DNA of 64,000 nt, from NCBI RefSeq assembly GCF_021462225.1, contig NC_061804.1, positions 15,558,005-15,622,004 on the forward strand. Reading direction: 5' to 3'. Of this stretch, positions 45,893 to 57,103 are shown in pieces. Source of the stretch: Girardinichthys multiradiatus. Taxonomy: Eukaryota; Chordata; Actinopteri; Cyprinodontiformes; Goodeidae. The notes under the pieces are model-generated. The model saw nothing but the letters and a program-made list of their open reading frames with translations, searched no databases and was not told where the DNA came from. Position 1 is the stretch's first letter; each line of letters begins with the position of its first letter. The translations under genes were made by a program, and so were the position numbers.

Positions 45893-46312
45893 ATGCCGGT
45901 CTGATTTCATTGTCCTTGTCACATTTTGATGAGGTGTAGGACCCAAGTGCAGGTATGTGGCAGGCAGAATCATGTGAGAGAGCAATTTTATTGACATATT
46001 AAAATGCAGTGAAGGAACAAGACTGGACCAGGAGCTAGAGCGAGTAACCATAATACAGTAAAACAGGAAAATCCAGTGAAGAGTGAGTGAAAACTGTAAG
46101 CCTAAATACTGAGAAGATCTAGCTGGGAACATGTGAGTCTGATTAACTGAATAAGCAACAGCTGTGTGAAAAGCATGCATAGATAAACTGATGGAAAATT
46201 CCAAATATGACAGAATAATCAAATAAGCGAAGCCAGGGAAAAAGTGAGTAATGAACAAACCAAACATTACAAACACTGGAATCCACTCAAAACTAAACAG
46301 GTTATGACAGTC
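45893..46312. repeat. Candidate non-autonomous dispersed repeat
   Basis: The block includes gtaggacccaagtgcaggtatgtggcagg, gagagcaattttattgaca and later acatgtgagtctgattaactg and aggttatgacag. This order (product-number-like acccaagtgcag start, tttattgaca, attaactg-agcagctg, tatgacag end) is a layout I recognise in fish non-autonomous repeats. The class and the exact ends are not determined. Confidence 0.35.
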
Positions 46313-47217
46313 TTATCTTTAATGATCTCATGCTTTTGTTGATAATGCAAACAAGTACCTATTGCTAGCCATTACACTCGCAAACTTCATAAAATATTAC
46401 AGTTAGAATAAACATGATTAACATTGGAAGATGTGCTAATTACTCCTAACGAGCAGCACCATTACATACCGAAATGTTCAGTTAATATTAAGAATTTCTG
46501 CTGTTGCATTGCTTCTGTATTAAAAGGTTTTTGCCTTCCCCAGAGCAAGTTGAAATGATGTTAAAGTCATTGAAGTGTTACACTGCTTTCCCTTTTATCT
46601 CTTTGTCTTGCCTTCTGTTCCTTCTGAGAGTTTGTGGTAATGACGAGCTCTGGTCCCCCAGGTGCAGACTAAGAGAGAGACCACATTTTAATCTTCCCTG
46701 CAACGCATTTGTCTTTTGTTACATCTACTGAAACTCCCTCGGGTAGTTTCGAGGCCAAATGAGCTCCTCTTTTCTTTTGCATTCTTTCATTTGCTTTCCA
46801 TAGGACCTTTTTACTGTTCAGGGAGTTGGCTGGAGCTTAGCCAAACAGTGACAGTATGAGAGGTAGGGTAACCCTGAACAGACTGACAGTTAATCACAAG
46901 GAGAGAAACAGATAAGGAAAAAAAAATCCTTTGTGGTTGCAGTTATTCTTAAGATCAATTTAGTCATAAATCACCCTAACATGTTTGTTTATGTCACAGT
47001 TAGGGGAACAATTAAATAACAGGCACTGTTTTGTCCTGTAATGTTAAAGATGGCCAAAGGACCAATATGCTCTAAAGGAGTGTAACAAAAGAGTAGACAA
47101 GCTGGTAGCAAAAACAAAATAAATTGTCCAAAATTTTCAATACCAAAAATCCCAAAACTTTAACATGCACAGGGAGAATATGCAAACTCTATCCCTCTGC
47201 ATGTGATATTTATAATG
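46313..47217. other. No recognised feature
   Basis: No supported gene or repeat. Confidence 0.4.
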
Positions 47218-47224
47218 ACTTCTC

Positions 47225-48124
47225 TATGGGGTAAGAACACTGTCAAAAACAATGTGTATGTAAAGACGGAAATGTGTGCATATTAGTCAATAGTTGTGCA
47301 TAAGTAAAATCCAAAACAGGTATTGTATATTTTCTCTGTAAGAATACAAAATAAAATGTTACAGCTTCAAGAAATTACAAACACAAAGTTCAAGTTTACA
47401 GTTGTGGTTTATTCTTTATGAATACAATATGCTATAACAGTTTGTGAATACGATTTCTTTTCTTTGAGAATAAGAATTTACATCAGCAACTTGGTGTCAC
47501 ATGATCTCAGGCTCAGGATATAGTGGGTGGAGTTATACAATGATGTACAGTAAGTGGCAGTATGCACCTCTGAATTTGTTGCGAACCGCCAGCAGAAGAA
47601 GAGAAGAATAAGCAGCAGCACTAGCGCCAAAAGAAGGGACCAAGAGCATATATTAACGACATTAAGACATTTTTAACATTACCTGGCTTTGTACCGTAGT
47701 TTCTTGGTCCTTTCTTTTGTCGCTAGTGCTGCTGCTTCTTCTTCTTCGCTTCTTCTGCTGGCGGTTCGCAACAATTTTCTCGGATGTGTACTGCCACTTA
47801 CTGTACATCATTGTATAACTCCACCCACTATATTCTGAGCCTGAGATCACGTGACACCAAGTCGCTGATGTAAATTCGTATTCTCATAGAAAAGAAATCA
47901 TATTCACAAACTGTTATAGCATATTGTATTCATAAAGAATAAACCACAACTGTAAACTTGAACTTTGTGTTTGTAATTTCTTGAAGCTGTAACATTTTAT
48001 TTTGTATTCTTACAGAGAAAATATACAATACCTGTTTTGGATTTTACTTATGCACAACTATTGACTAATATGCACACATTTCCGTCTTAACGTACACATT
48101 GTTTTTGACAGCGTTCTTACCCAT
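47225..48124. mobile_element. 900-bp fold-back element with about 420-bp inverted arms
   Basis: The left arm (47225 to about 47646) is repeated in inverse orientation from about 47700 to 48124, leaving a central spacer of only about 50 bases (around gcatatattaacgacattaag). By eye the arms are roughly 95 percent identical, including ends tatggggtaagaac and gttcttacccat, the block agcaacttggtgtcac/gtgacaccaagtcgct and the inner ttgcgaaccgccagcagaag. The heptamer ACTTCTC flanks both sides (47218-47224 and 48125-48131), a candidate target duplication. No credible protein is encoded. It looks like a fold-back or long-TIR MITE-type DNA transposon derivative; the parent family is unknown. Confidence 0.85.
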
Positions 48125-48152
48125 ACTTCTCACTATGTAATAAAAATGCTGG

Positions 48153-48608
48153 TGTCGAAGCCGTCTTTGCTTCCCCGGGTCCGTTGATTTGGGTACAGGT
48201 TTCAAAAGAGTGAAATAAACACAAGTACAATCAACTTATGTTCGCCTCTGCAGAGTGACAGAAAGGTGCTCCAGTCAAAACCTGTGAGCCCAACTCTGCT
48301 GTCCTCTGTTTCCAGCTAGTTTTATTCAGTCTTAGGGGTGTGTTCAACATATACATATATCATGTCACTCGTGTATGTAGCATAACATTTCCTTAGGCCC
48401 AAATAAGGAGTGCTTCTGGTTACTTTCTTCTGGCAAACTCATCTTCCCCTGTCTCTTTCATCCCCATCCTCCATCTATTTACGACCTTGCCCTCTCTCTA
48501 CCCTTTCTCCCTTGTCATTCACTAATTTATGACTTTGCACTTTCTATGCTTCTCACTCCCCTATATCTGCACCTTCCAGTTACACACATAGATAGTTTAT
48601 ATTCTACA
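48153..48608 (-). repeat. 3' LTR of the provirus
   Basis: 456 bp; on the minus strand it starts TGTAGAATATAAAC and ends GGCTTCGACA (TG...CA). An AATAAA polyadenylation signal lies on the minus strand at 48321-48326. By-eye comparison with the 5' LTR shows about eight substitutions. Confidence 0.95.
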
Positions 48609-48622
48609 ACAATTCCCCTTTT
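48609..48622 (-). promoter_or_regulatory. Polypurine tract
   Basis: On the minus strand AAAAGGGGAATTGT directly precedes the 3' LTR, the expected plus-strand DNA priming site. Confidence 0.85.
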
Positions 48623-48752
48623 GAACTCTTTAAAAAGAGTTCACAATCTAAAATGTCCTTTAACTAAGTACTATAAGAATAAGTAAAAATAAGTAAAAAT
48701 ATTACTGTACCACCTGTAAAAGAGAAAATCATTAAGAAAACATGCATCCATC

Positions 48753-49730
48753 TTAGTCTACGTCCATGAATTCACACTTTGAGTCCTCATCCTGGTTATA
48801 GTCAATTTGCAACAGTGGCATCGTTATCTTTGGATCCCTCTGCTCAATTGCAGAGGTGATGAGGCGCACCATCAGAGAACGAATGCATGGCACACAACAA
48901 CATCCACAGGTCACCATTATAGCTACAAATATGCCTGTCATCCACCCCTCCGGGTCATTATCAATTCCAGAATGTTCATGCATGGTGGTGGAGAGGGTCT
49001 TAAGTCCCTCTAAAGCCTTTGACACTGAACCGTCCGGTGCAGTGTTATTAGGAATGAAAGTACAACACATATCTCCAAACATGGCACACACGCCACCTTT
49101 TTCAGCTAACAACATATCCAATGCCATCCTATTTTGAACTGCCATGAGGGAAGTTGGGGCCAATTGTTCAGATAAACCTTCTACAGCGTCTCGAGTAAGA
49201 TTGGCCAGAAGCAAAACATTATAATGAATATAATTAATGCGGTCTACATTTTTGTTGGGCGTCACTGGGAACAAGGCAGCTATAATAGGGATGTTTTCAA
49301 ATCCAGCTGATATTTGGTCTGCAAGTTTATATTCATTTGGGACTCCTCGCGGAACTCCAATTGCATCTATAGAGGGGGAGGAACCCTGACTCAAGTCAAA
49401 AGTGGTTGAAGCGCTTCTTTTCATAATATGTCTTCTCCTCCTACGAGTGAGTGCCAGTGCCTTATCTTGTTTATATGTCACAGAGGTAATATTAGGACCA
49501 ATTAAAATCAACGGTGCCTGCAATCTAACCATTGCACATACTCCTATGGTGTTATTCGGTATATTAGTGAGAAGTCTATATCCTCCACAGTAGTAATATA
49601 ATCCTGATCGTGCCCAAAGTCCTATCACTTTTCCAGACGTGGTGGTATTACACCAGTCCGAGGGAATTTGTCCTACATTCACCTTTGGGGTGTTTGAGGT
49701 GAACTTGAAACAAGAATATGTCCCATTCAG
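48753..49730 (-). pseudogene. Retroviral env, distal surface and transmembrane subunit part
   Basis: Former envelope glycoprotein segment. The open stretch runs to a stop at 48753. It has a strongly basic furin-like cluster (RRRRR, about 49430), then the fusion-peptide region, a heptad-like helix, an LLAEKGGVC-type segment and a CX6CC motif (about 49055-49080), the hallmark of gamma-type transmembrane subunits. The membrane span (cysteine-rich, about 48890-48945) comes unusually soon after the ectodomain, so part of the juxtamembrane region may be deleted. The frame is separated from the upstream surface part by a frameshift near 49727-49740. Confidence 0.88.
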
Positions 49731-50683
49731 CCTCTGGGGAGTGTCTTGGTATTGTTTGGGATGGGTGGAAAGATGCTAGCAGGCGTGGTACAGTTGGCTG
49801 GGGTGGCTTCTTTAGTTAGTTGTAACATACAACTGTACCCCCAAGCATCTTCTGGATATAAAGGGGCTGGGTGAGTGGTGAAGTGTGGCCTTGCAGATGC
49901 ACATGCAATGCAATCAGACCTACATTGTTCCTTTGCAGTTTGGGCCATCCACTGCAACCAAAGATTATCATCTGTGTAACCTGTGGCCATCTGGATTATT
50001 TCTAGAGGCTGCAGGGTGGAGTAATCTACTTTCATCACCCCTTCTAGTTGGTCTTCTGGTTCTGGGACTGTAGAAGTGCTAGTGGCCTGTACCTGAGGGG
50101 TTGGTTTATTTAAATTGACTTTGATTAGTACCTGGGGGTCGGTCCCTGTTACCTCTACCCCTAGAGTGAAATGCATCACCTCATCCCACTTGTGAGAGAT
50201 GCGATGCAAACCTTCTTGTAACAATTTTATGGACAAAAATAATGGATTGACACCCCCAAGTGTGTTATGTGTCAACGCTCGTACCAGGCTGATTTGTTTG
50301 GCTTTTTTTCGATTCCGTGAATTTATATATGTCAGGGTGGGTGTCCACCTACCCGTATACCCCACTGCATGACCCCAGTTTCCGCAAAGCTCGTTTCCCC
50401 CATATAAACTCATGGTCCTGCCTGCAGCGTATTGGGTGGACATGTCGAGATTGGCACACAAATACACATTATACCCCAACCAGGCAGTCGGATTCTTCCC
50501 ACACTTCATGACATCACACAGGTCAAACCGAAAAGTGGTAGTTGCTTCTAACGTGTAATTTAGTTCTAATCCCCCATAACGCTTAAGGCATACGTCCTTG
50601 GATGGAGTTGCCCTAGACCTTTTGGACACCTTCCCGGAGTGGTTTTCAGAACATGTCTGGAATGGAAGTTCACAAAAATACTA
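49727..50683 (-). pseudogene. Retroviral env, surface subunit part
   Basis: An open frame of about 315 codons between a stop near 50683 and the stop at 49727, with many Cys residues and N-glycosylation sequons (for example NYT, NCT, NNT). It contains a Pro-rich middle. No ATG with a signal peptide is visible at its start, so the 5' end of env is missing or was reached by splicing from elsewhere. A frameshift separates it from the next part. Confidence 0.8.
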
Positions 50684-51029
50684 TAAAATAAATGTAACAA
50701 TGAATACTGAGAGAAACACCACCTATGATGAAACTCCTAGAGAGTCTAGTTCCCTTACTTTGGGCACTAATTTTTTTTTTTTTTTACTTATGAAACTTAA
50801 AACATAAACATATACAGTTAAATCATAACCTGAAAAAAGATACCAAAAATCAAAATGTAATATAAAATATAAAATGTTCACCGAACAGTGTCTTCTGGGG
50901 TGGGAGGGAAACTCTACCACTCCCAGTGAAAGAGAAACTCAATCACTTCCGCCTCTTCTTCTGCTGTTCTTCTTCTGTCTTCAGCTCTCAGGGCAGACTG
51001 ACCCTGGGCTAATTACTCTCACCCGGGGA
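50684..51029 (-). other. Short pol-env spacer
   Basis: Non-coding on both strands as far as I can see, with a poly-T (plus strand) at 50769-50785. It would normally hold the env start region. Confidence 0.5.
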
Positions 51030-51835
51030 TTATTCTGCCCCTTCTTGGGTGAGAGAAGTGAGATTGTCTTTTCCTGTGTTTTCGCTCAGATCTTCCTGGA
51101 CCTGAGAAAGGGATCGTTGAAGTGTTTCTGCTCCTGCACACTGGCTCCAGTGATACCAAGTAGCGCCTTTGCCCTTCAGCCTGACTGCATGGGTTGTCCT
51201 CTCTGTGACCTGAAATGGACCGGTCCACCTTGGCTCTGACCACTTTCTTTTGATGACTTTCAGGAGGACCCACTCGGCTTCCGATGTGGTGGTTCCAACC
51301 CTGGTCTCTGGTTCTGCTGGGATCTGTTTGGAGAAAGCTGTAACAAGACTGTGGAGAGATCTGTAATAATCACGATGAGACATAGATTGTTCACACTCAG
51401 TGAGAAACGGTAACCTTGTTTGTGGCCTCCCTGTTTGCAGCTCATGTGGAGTTAAACCATGTTTCTGATTCACAGAACTCCGTACAGACATCAGAGCTAA
51501 TGATAAGGCCGTAACCCAATTCATTTTGGACTGTGCACAGATCTTAGCCAATTTGGTTTTAAGGGTTTGATTCATTCTTTCAACCTTCCCCTGTGACTGT
51601 GGATGGTACACAGTGCCAAATGAGTGTTTTAGTCCCAGAATTTTTTCCACTTCTTTGAGTTCCTCATTTTTGAAATGTGTTCCGTTGTCAGACCTTATTT
51701 TAGCTGGAAAACCGTGTCTAGGGCTATAATGATTTATCAAACACTTCACCACAGATTTGCTGTCTTCCTTTTTTGTAGGCCATGCCTCCGGCCATCCAGT
51801 AAATGCATCCACACACACCAACAGATATCTGAACC
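51030..51835 (-). pseudogene. Retroviral integrase, catalytic core and C-terminal part
   Basis: Open frame ending at 51030. It shows FTGWPEAWPT, the second catalytic Asp in SDNGTHF and the Glu in KVERMNQT; 35 residues lie between them (D,D35E). The C-terminal domain has GPFQV and a Trp-rich end. It is shifted relative to the N-terminal integrase part (overlap near 51820-51850), so integrase is broken by a frameshift close to the first catalytic Asp. Confidence 0.9.
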
Positions 51836-52611
51836 CATTTACTTTCAGTCATGTCTGTATAGTCAAAGATAACCTCTTTTCCTGCTGTTGGGTCTACTGG
51901 GAACTTTCCAGGTGCTGGCATCAAGGTTGGTCTAACATTGAACTGCCTGCACATCTCACATGAATTAATCCAATGCACTGCCATTGGTTTCAAAAAAGGG
52001 TGCCACCAGTGTTCAAGATTTTTCAACATTTGCATTGTTCCCACGTGTCCTACTCCGTGTGCTTCTTCTAGAGCTACTTTGGTAAGACCTGGTGGCAAGA
52101 TGGGACGTCCATCTGGGCTTCTCCAGAGACCATTCTGATCCTCTAAGCCTCCTCGGGCCTTCCAAACTGATTTTTCCTCAGGAGAGGCCCCCTTTTGTAG
52201 TTTCATTACTTCTTCCAGGGTGGGTTCTGGTGTCCACCCTGCTTCTGAACACAGCATTATGTGCTTGGGCTGATATCCTGCACACTGTTTAGCAGCCTGG
52301 TCAGCTACCTGATTCCCTTGTGCTACTCTGGTGTTACTGCTGTCATGTCCTCTGCATTTAATGATGGCTACTTCTTGAGGGAGCAACAAAGCTTCAGCCA
52401 ACTTTCTCATTTCCTGTTCATGTTTAATGGGTTTCTGTCCTGCAGTTCTGAATCCTGTCCTCAGCCACTGTTTGAGTTCTACATGTACTGCTCCTGTAGC
52501 GTATGCGGAGTTTTTGTAAATGTTAACCTTCTGTCCTGCTCCTAGTTCCAGAGCAGCTATCACTGCCAATCCACGTACTGAATCAGAGTGGTGTTTGGTG
52601 GTAATAGGCAA
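51724..52611 (-). pseudogene. Retroviral RNase H and integrase N-terminal part
   Basis: Open frame with RNase H sequence from about 52570 (the expected acidic residue of the Tyr-x-Asp-Ser block is Asn: IYKNSAY), KCRGH and ADQAAK, then the integrase HHCC zinc-binding unit (EEAHGVGHVGT...HWINSCEMC, about 51950-52060) and the start of the catalytic core (DYTD, about 51860). The upstream end at about 52600 is a deletion joint: RNase H follows immediately after the reverse transcriptase YVD, so the RT thumb and connection are missing. Ends out of frame at 51724. Confidence 0.9.
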
Positions 52612-53509
52612 TCTTGGAGTCTTTTAGAACCTGATTGAAGATTCCTGGACAAAGCGCGAATCCCTGCGGCAAACAAGTGTATCTATACCTATGAGATTTA
52701 TAGGTAAATGCAAAAATGTCCCTGCATTCTTCAGGTAAAGGAAGGCAGAAAAATGCGTTGGCCAGATCGATGCAGGTAAACTAGCAATGGTCAGGGTTAA
52801 GATTTTTCAGAGCCACGTAGGGATTGGGCACGGGAACGGTAGGGGTGGCCAAAGCTGCATTTAAGGCCTGTAAATCATGTGCCATGCGCCATTTACCTGT
52901 CCCTTTTTTCTCCACTGGCAAAATGGGTGTGTTCCATGAAGAGGAATGTGCGGACTGTAAAACACCTGAGTTTCAGAGGCCTTCCACTGTATCTTTAATG
53001 CCTAATTCTGCTGCTGGTTTGTGAGGGTATTGGCGCTTCCATATTGGTTGGTCAGTGGTTAACTGAAAGGTAATGGGGGAACATTTAATCAGGCCTACAT
53101 CTGTGGGCCCCTCTGGCCAAAGGGTGGAAGGCATTTTTTCCACAATAGCAGCTGCCAGTGGATGGTCTGTTTTTTCCCTGCCATTGTGTCTGTCTAACTG
53201 AACATGCTCCAGTGTGCCCACATCCGTGGAGTGGTTGAATATGCGGTAAGTGTTCCCTGAGGGCGAATAAAAAAGGTTGGGGGTTGCCAAAGGCTGCCAA
53301 TCCTGTAGGTTCAGGAAGCGTTTTAACACACGTCCAAGTTCACGTGCTTCATGACGTGGGTGCAGAGCCAAAGAGACATGAGGCATGCCATCAGACCACA
53401 TCCTAAACCACACTTCCTGCTCTTCAGTCAAGTGAACCTCGGCCACCACTCCTTCTGGTGCTACATAAATGTCTGTGGTGACAATGTCCCAGTGTGTACC
53501 CTCTAACTC
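52594..53509 (-). pseudogene. Retroviral reverse transcriptase, N-terminal part
   Basis: Contains the RT fingers and part of the palm: WPEGPTDVGLIK, LPVEKKGTGKWRMAHDLQ, the first catalytic Asp in CIDLANAFF and LPQGFAL. It is interrupted by in-frame TGA (52973-52975) and TAG (52781-52783). The YVDD region is cut after YVD at about 52590, where the downstream RNase H joins in another frame. Upstream of about 53450 the frame stays open to about 53509, with no protease visible. Confidence 0.88.
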
Positions 53510-54449
53510 GTCAGCTCATTAATTTTTATATCTTACGGTGTTATGTCCACCGCTTATATTGTTCCTTCTGTGTTTATGCAGACGTCTGTAATCTGAGTTT
53601 TCACAAAGAAATATTTCCGTTATTCATCAAAAGCAGCAATCAGCAGTCTGTCTTTCTGTTGTCACCATGATGTTTCTGGACAGAAAACTGCAGTCAGTCA
53701 CCTGCTATGAGAGCCGCTCTGCACAGCGCTGCTCTCCAGTCACACAAATTTTCACTCACTCCGCCTAATAATGTCTGTAACACAGATTATTTCCTCTGCG
53801 CACAGTTCATGAGTTTTTACCAAAAAGCCTGGTCTTGCTGAATTCCTGTATTTCAGCTCACACTTCATTTATTTTATCACAAACCTGGTCTTGTTGGATT
53901 ATTTCTCCAACTCACAGTTTATCACTTCACAGGACTTATTCTCAGACTATGTGCTTGTACTTTTATTACGGCTGTAATCCGGTTTTACTGAGGCAGAACT
54001 CACGTAAAACACGGCATTCACACCCAAGTGTTTATACCTGATCTCAGTGTATTTATTTTTCTGTAGAATTTGGGGTTTCTCACTCTACCCGGGCCTCCAA
54101 CCCAGCTAACAGTTGTCCTCCGTTGAGGATTACTCTGAACCGCCACGTTCGAGAAATTACTATATTTTTCCACACAACACCACCACTAAGTCTTGTAATT
54201 CTCTTAAAACAACATCCTATTCACCAGTGTAAATCCTAGTCAACATTTATAACACTCTTTTTCTTAGGTTTTGGCATATTTCAGACTTACTTAGACATCG
54301 GACACAATATTAATTTAGCCCATCGAAAATCCAAAAGCAGAGTTTGATTAAACAGGTTCTGCTTACCTTTTCTGTAGTTTCTGGCTAGCCCGTGTCCGAT
54401 GTCTGTTGGTCTTCGTCAGTGATACTAATTTTTTTACCTATTCTTCCAA
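53510..54449 (-). other. Proviral leader without gag
   Basis: About 940 bases between primer site and pol with no frame resembling matrix, capsid, nucleocapsid or protease. A normal gag-protease would need about 2 kb, so a large deletion is inferred. The plus-strand cttctgtgtttatgcagac near 53565 and other pieces have no recognisable meaning. Confidence 0.75.
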
Positions 54450-54467
54450 ATCCCGGACGAGCCTCCA
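54450..54467 (-). promoter_or_regulatory. Primer-binding site, tRNA-Pro-like
   Basis: On the minus strand, two bases after the 5' LTR, TGGAGGCTCGTCCGGGAT differs at one position from the tRNA-Pro primer site used by many gammaretroviruses (G at the fourth base there). Identity of the tRNA is inferred. Confidence 0.8.
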
Positions 54468-54469
54468 AT

Positions 54470-54925
54470 TGTCGAAGCCGTCTCTGCTTCCCCGGATCCG
54501 TTGATTTGGGTACAGGTTTCAAAAGAGTGAAATAAACACAAGTACAATCAACTTATGTTCTCCTCTGCAGAGTGAGAGAAAGGTGCTCCAGTCAAAACCT
54601 GTGAGCCCAACTCTGCTGTCCTCTGTTTCCAGCTAGTTTTATTCAGTCTTAGGGGTGTGTTCAACATATACATATATCATGTCACTCATGTCTGTAGCAT
54701 AACATTTCCTTAGGCCCAAATAAAGAGTGCTTCTGGTTACTTTCTTCTGGCAAACTCATCTTCCCCTGTTTCTTTCATCCCCATCCTCCATCTATTTACG
54801 ACCTTGCCCTCTCTCTACCCTTTCTCCCTTGTCATTCACTAATTTATGACTTTGCACTTTCTATGCTTCTCACTCCCCTATATCTGCACCTTCCAGTTAC
54901 ACACATAGATAGTTTATATTCTACA
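54470..54925 (-). repeat. 5' LTR of the provirus
   Basis: 456 bp, about 98 percent identical by eye to 48153-48608; differences include positions within the gtctctgc, ccggatcc, gttctcct, gtgagag, ctcatgtctg, aataaag and tgtttct blocks. Flanked by CTGG at 54926-54929. Confidence 0.95.
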
Positions 54926-55039
54926 CTGGTAATCATGTCAGTGTGCCACTTTCCCTTTTCAATGTGTCCAACTTTCATTGAAGTTGCCCCAGATACTCTT
55001 TAAAAAGAAACAAGCTGGACTTAATAAATAAAGTTTTTA

Positions 55040-55660
55040 AATTATAAATATTTGGAAGGATTTTAAGTACAGTTGTTTTGCCTGTTTTCTAAGAAACTTT
55101 GATGCCAAATTTGTGGATGTAATTTTTCTTTCTTGACAATGATCATTACTGACATCCATCAGTCTGGAAATTGTTACATAGCCATCTCTAAGGCTTTGGG
55201 ACTCTAGCAAACCAAAGTGAGAGCCATTATCAACAAAATCATAGAACAATGAAACAACAGTGAAACTTCCCAGTAGTGGTTAGCCTGCCAAAATTATTCA
55301 AAGAGTGCATCAATGACAGATCCAGAAGGTCACAAAAGAATGTGGAACACGTAATGCACTTCAGGCCTCACATGTGTCATTTAATATGTTTGAGAGTGAT
55401 TAAATACTAAGACAATAATCTGGGAAGAAAATGCCAAACAATGGGAGAGGTCTAAAGCCAAACCCACTGCTCAAGAACACAAACTCCTCTGTCATTTGCC
55501 AAAAAAGATTTTAATGTTCCAAGACCTTTGGTCAAATGTTCCATGGACACCCAAGACAAAAGAGGCCATCTTCTGTTTTCCTTTGGAGGTTTGCATTCTG
55601 TTATATCGAGCATATAACTACCACAGTATTTCAGGGTGTAAACAGGGAGGTAAACAGGGT
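55040..55660 (+). mobile_element. Strongly decayed Tc1-like element
   Basis: Pieces in different frames resemble a Tc1 transposase: SGNCYIAISKALGL (about 55166-55205) followed by TKVRAIINKIIEQ (helix-turn-helix), and FAKKDFNVPRPLV (about 55495-55535) with a later FGG block, in the positions expected before the catalytic core. No open frame or terminal repeats are seen. Confidence 0.45.
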
Positions 55661-57052
55661 GGTGGTACTGTGACAGTCTGGGGTTGCGTGGGAGCGAGGA
55701 AGCCAGGAGTAGATGTGAAAGAAGATGGTGGAGGTGGGGTGGAGTAGGGATGAGCTCAGCTGACAAGCGAGGAGGAACACAGCCGAAGGTCCTTTAAAAA
55801 CAAGGCGTCAGAAGGTGATTGGATGATGAATCAGGCAGACAGGATGCTGATTGAAGGCCAGGAGACGCACGGGGAAGTCATTGGACAGTGGAGACGGCGA
55901 GGGTGAGTCTTTCATTCTGAATTTTTGTTTAAACTCCATTTCTCAAGGTTGATGAAGTCATTAAACGTTCCAAATATCAGTCATGCACAAAACCTAACAC
56001 ATTTTAAGTGTGAAGTTCACTCCTATGCCACCAGGTCTTGGCAGAATATGTTATATTTTTTCCCTCTTGATTGTTTTGTTTTTCAGTTGAATTGCAAAAG
56101 GAAAATACTTTATAATTTTAAGTCTAAAAAATAGAAATTTAAAGTGCTACTGTACAATAGACATGTTAAATATATTAGAGTAAATTAATGTACATTTACA
56201 TTAAGTTTACATTTAGTTTTTATCTGTGGAGATCATCAAATGCAATTTCTTCTCTTTCTAAAATATAGTTCCTTTTTGGTTGTACTAAAATTTATATGTC
56301 ATACACACTTATTTAATTTCTGTATTGCATGAGCAGGCAGCCTGTTTCAGGAGGTCCCAATCAGCCCTGAGTTTCTTTTTTAAAAAAATCTATTTTCAGA
56401 TGTGTTGTTAACACGATTCATTGTTCCAACAATCTATATGTTTTTCACCATAAATACCAAGTTCTCTAGTGTCTATATTTATATCTAGATATATAAATAT
56501 ATATCTAGATATATCTATTGTCTATTTATATGTGTGTGTGTACCTTCTTTTATCGTAATTCCTAAGAATATGTGTATTGTTTAAATTGTTATGGCTATTC
56601 TTTAATAACTTGTTCTTTCAAATACATAGTGAATTACATTACACTATATGCTTCTATAAATATTCTGTTTGTTAGCAACAACATTGAAAAAACTTACCTA
56701 GGAACTAAGTCAGATCTTTTGCTGATAACTACATGTATTTATGTCTTTATATCTGTCTTTTTATATGAGTTATATTTTTCAGTTAATATGTTGCACATCT
56801 TATAACATATCTATTTAGGAAAGATTTAAAAATGGATTCAGAAAATGGTTTCCCAATATTATTAAAAATTATTTGGCTAAGAGTGAGGAGAAGAAAACCA
56901 TATTTTGTGCAATATATAGCGAATAAGTCGATGATATGAGAACATAGATAAAGAGGTTACAAAGACTCCAAAACACCTTGTTTTAATAATCTAGAAATAC
57001 AACAATTACAGGATTTAATCTCTTTTCTTTTTTTTCTAGAGCCTAAATGCCT
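55661..57052. other. No recognised gene
   Basis: GC-richer text at 55660-55910 may be another dispersed repeat. Holds an imperfect ATATCTAG palindromic run at 56479-56520 and a GT run at 56531-56540. Confidence 0.35.
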
Positions 57053-57103
57053 ATTTAATTAAATTAAATTAAATTAAATTAAATTAAATTAAATTAATTT
57101 AAT
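57053..57103. repeat. (TTAAA/AATTA)n microsatellite
   Basis: About ten tandem units of aatta/aaatt ending aaattaatttaat at 57091-57103, which is also found after the adjacent LINE. Confidence 0.9.

Larger units (their letters stand above)
48153..54925 (-). mobile_element. Endogenous gammaretrovirus-like provirus, gag-deleted, defective
   Basis: Two 456-bp LTRs in the same orientation bound a 5.9-kb interior read on the minus strand. A 4-bp CTGG duplication flanks it (48149-48152 and 54926-54929). Order on the minus strand: 5' LTR, primer-binding site, non-coding leader, pol (broken), env (broken), polypurine tract, 3' LTR. No gag or protease frame can be found. Integrase and Env features (D,D35E integrase; CX6CC transmembrane unit), the tRNA-Pro-like primer site and 4-bp duplication point to a gammaretrovirus-like lineage. 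The breaks make it unable to code a full set of proteins. Confidence 0.95.

Noticed and set aside
47662..47850. Basic 62-codon open stretch in the fold-back arm
   Set aside because: It lies wholly within the inverted repeat with no homologous protein recognised; the Arg/Ser-rich content comes from agaagaag and agcagcagc repeats.
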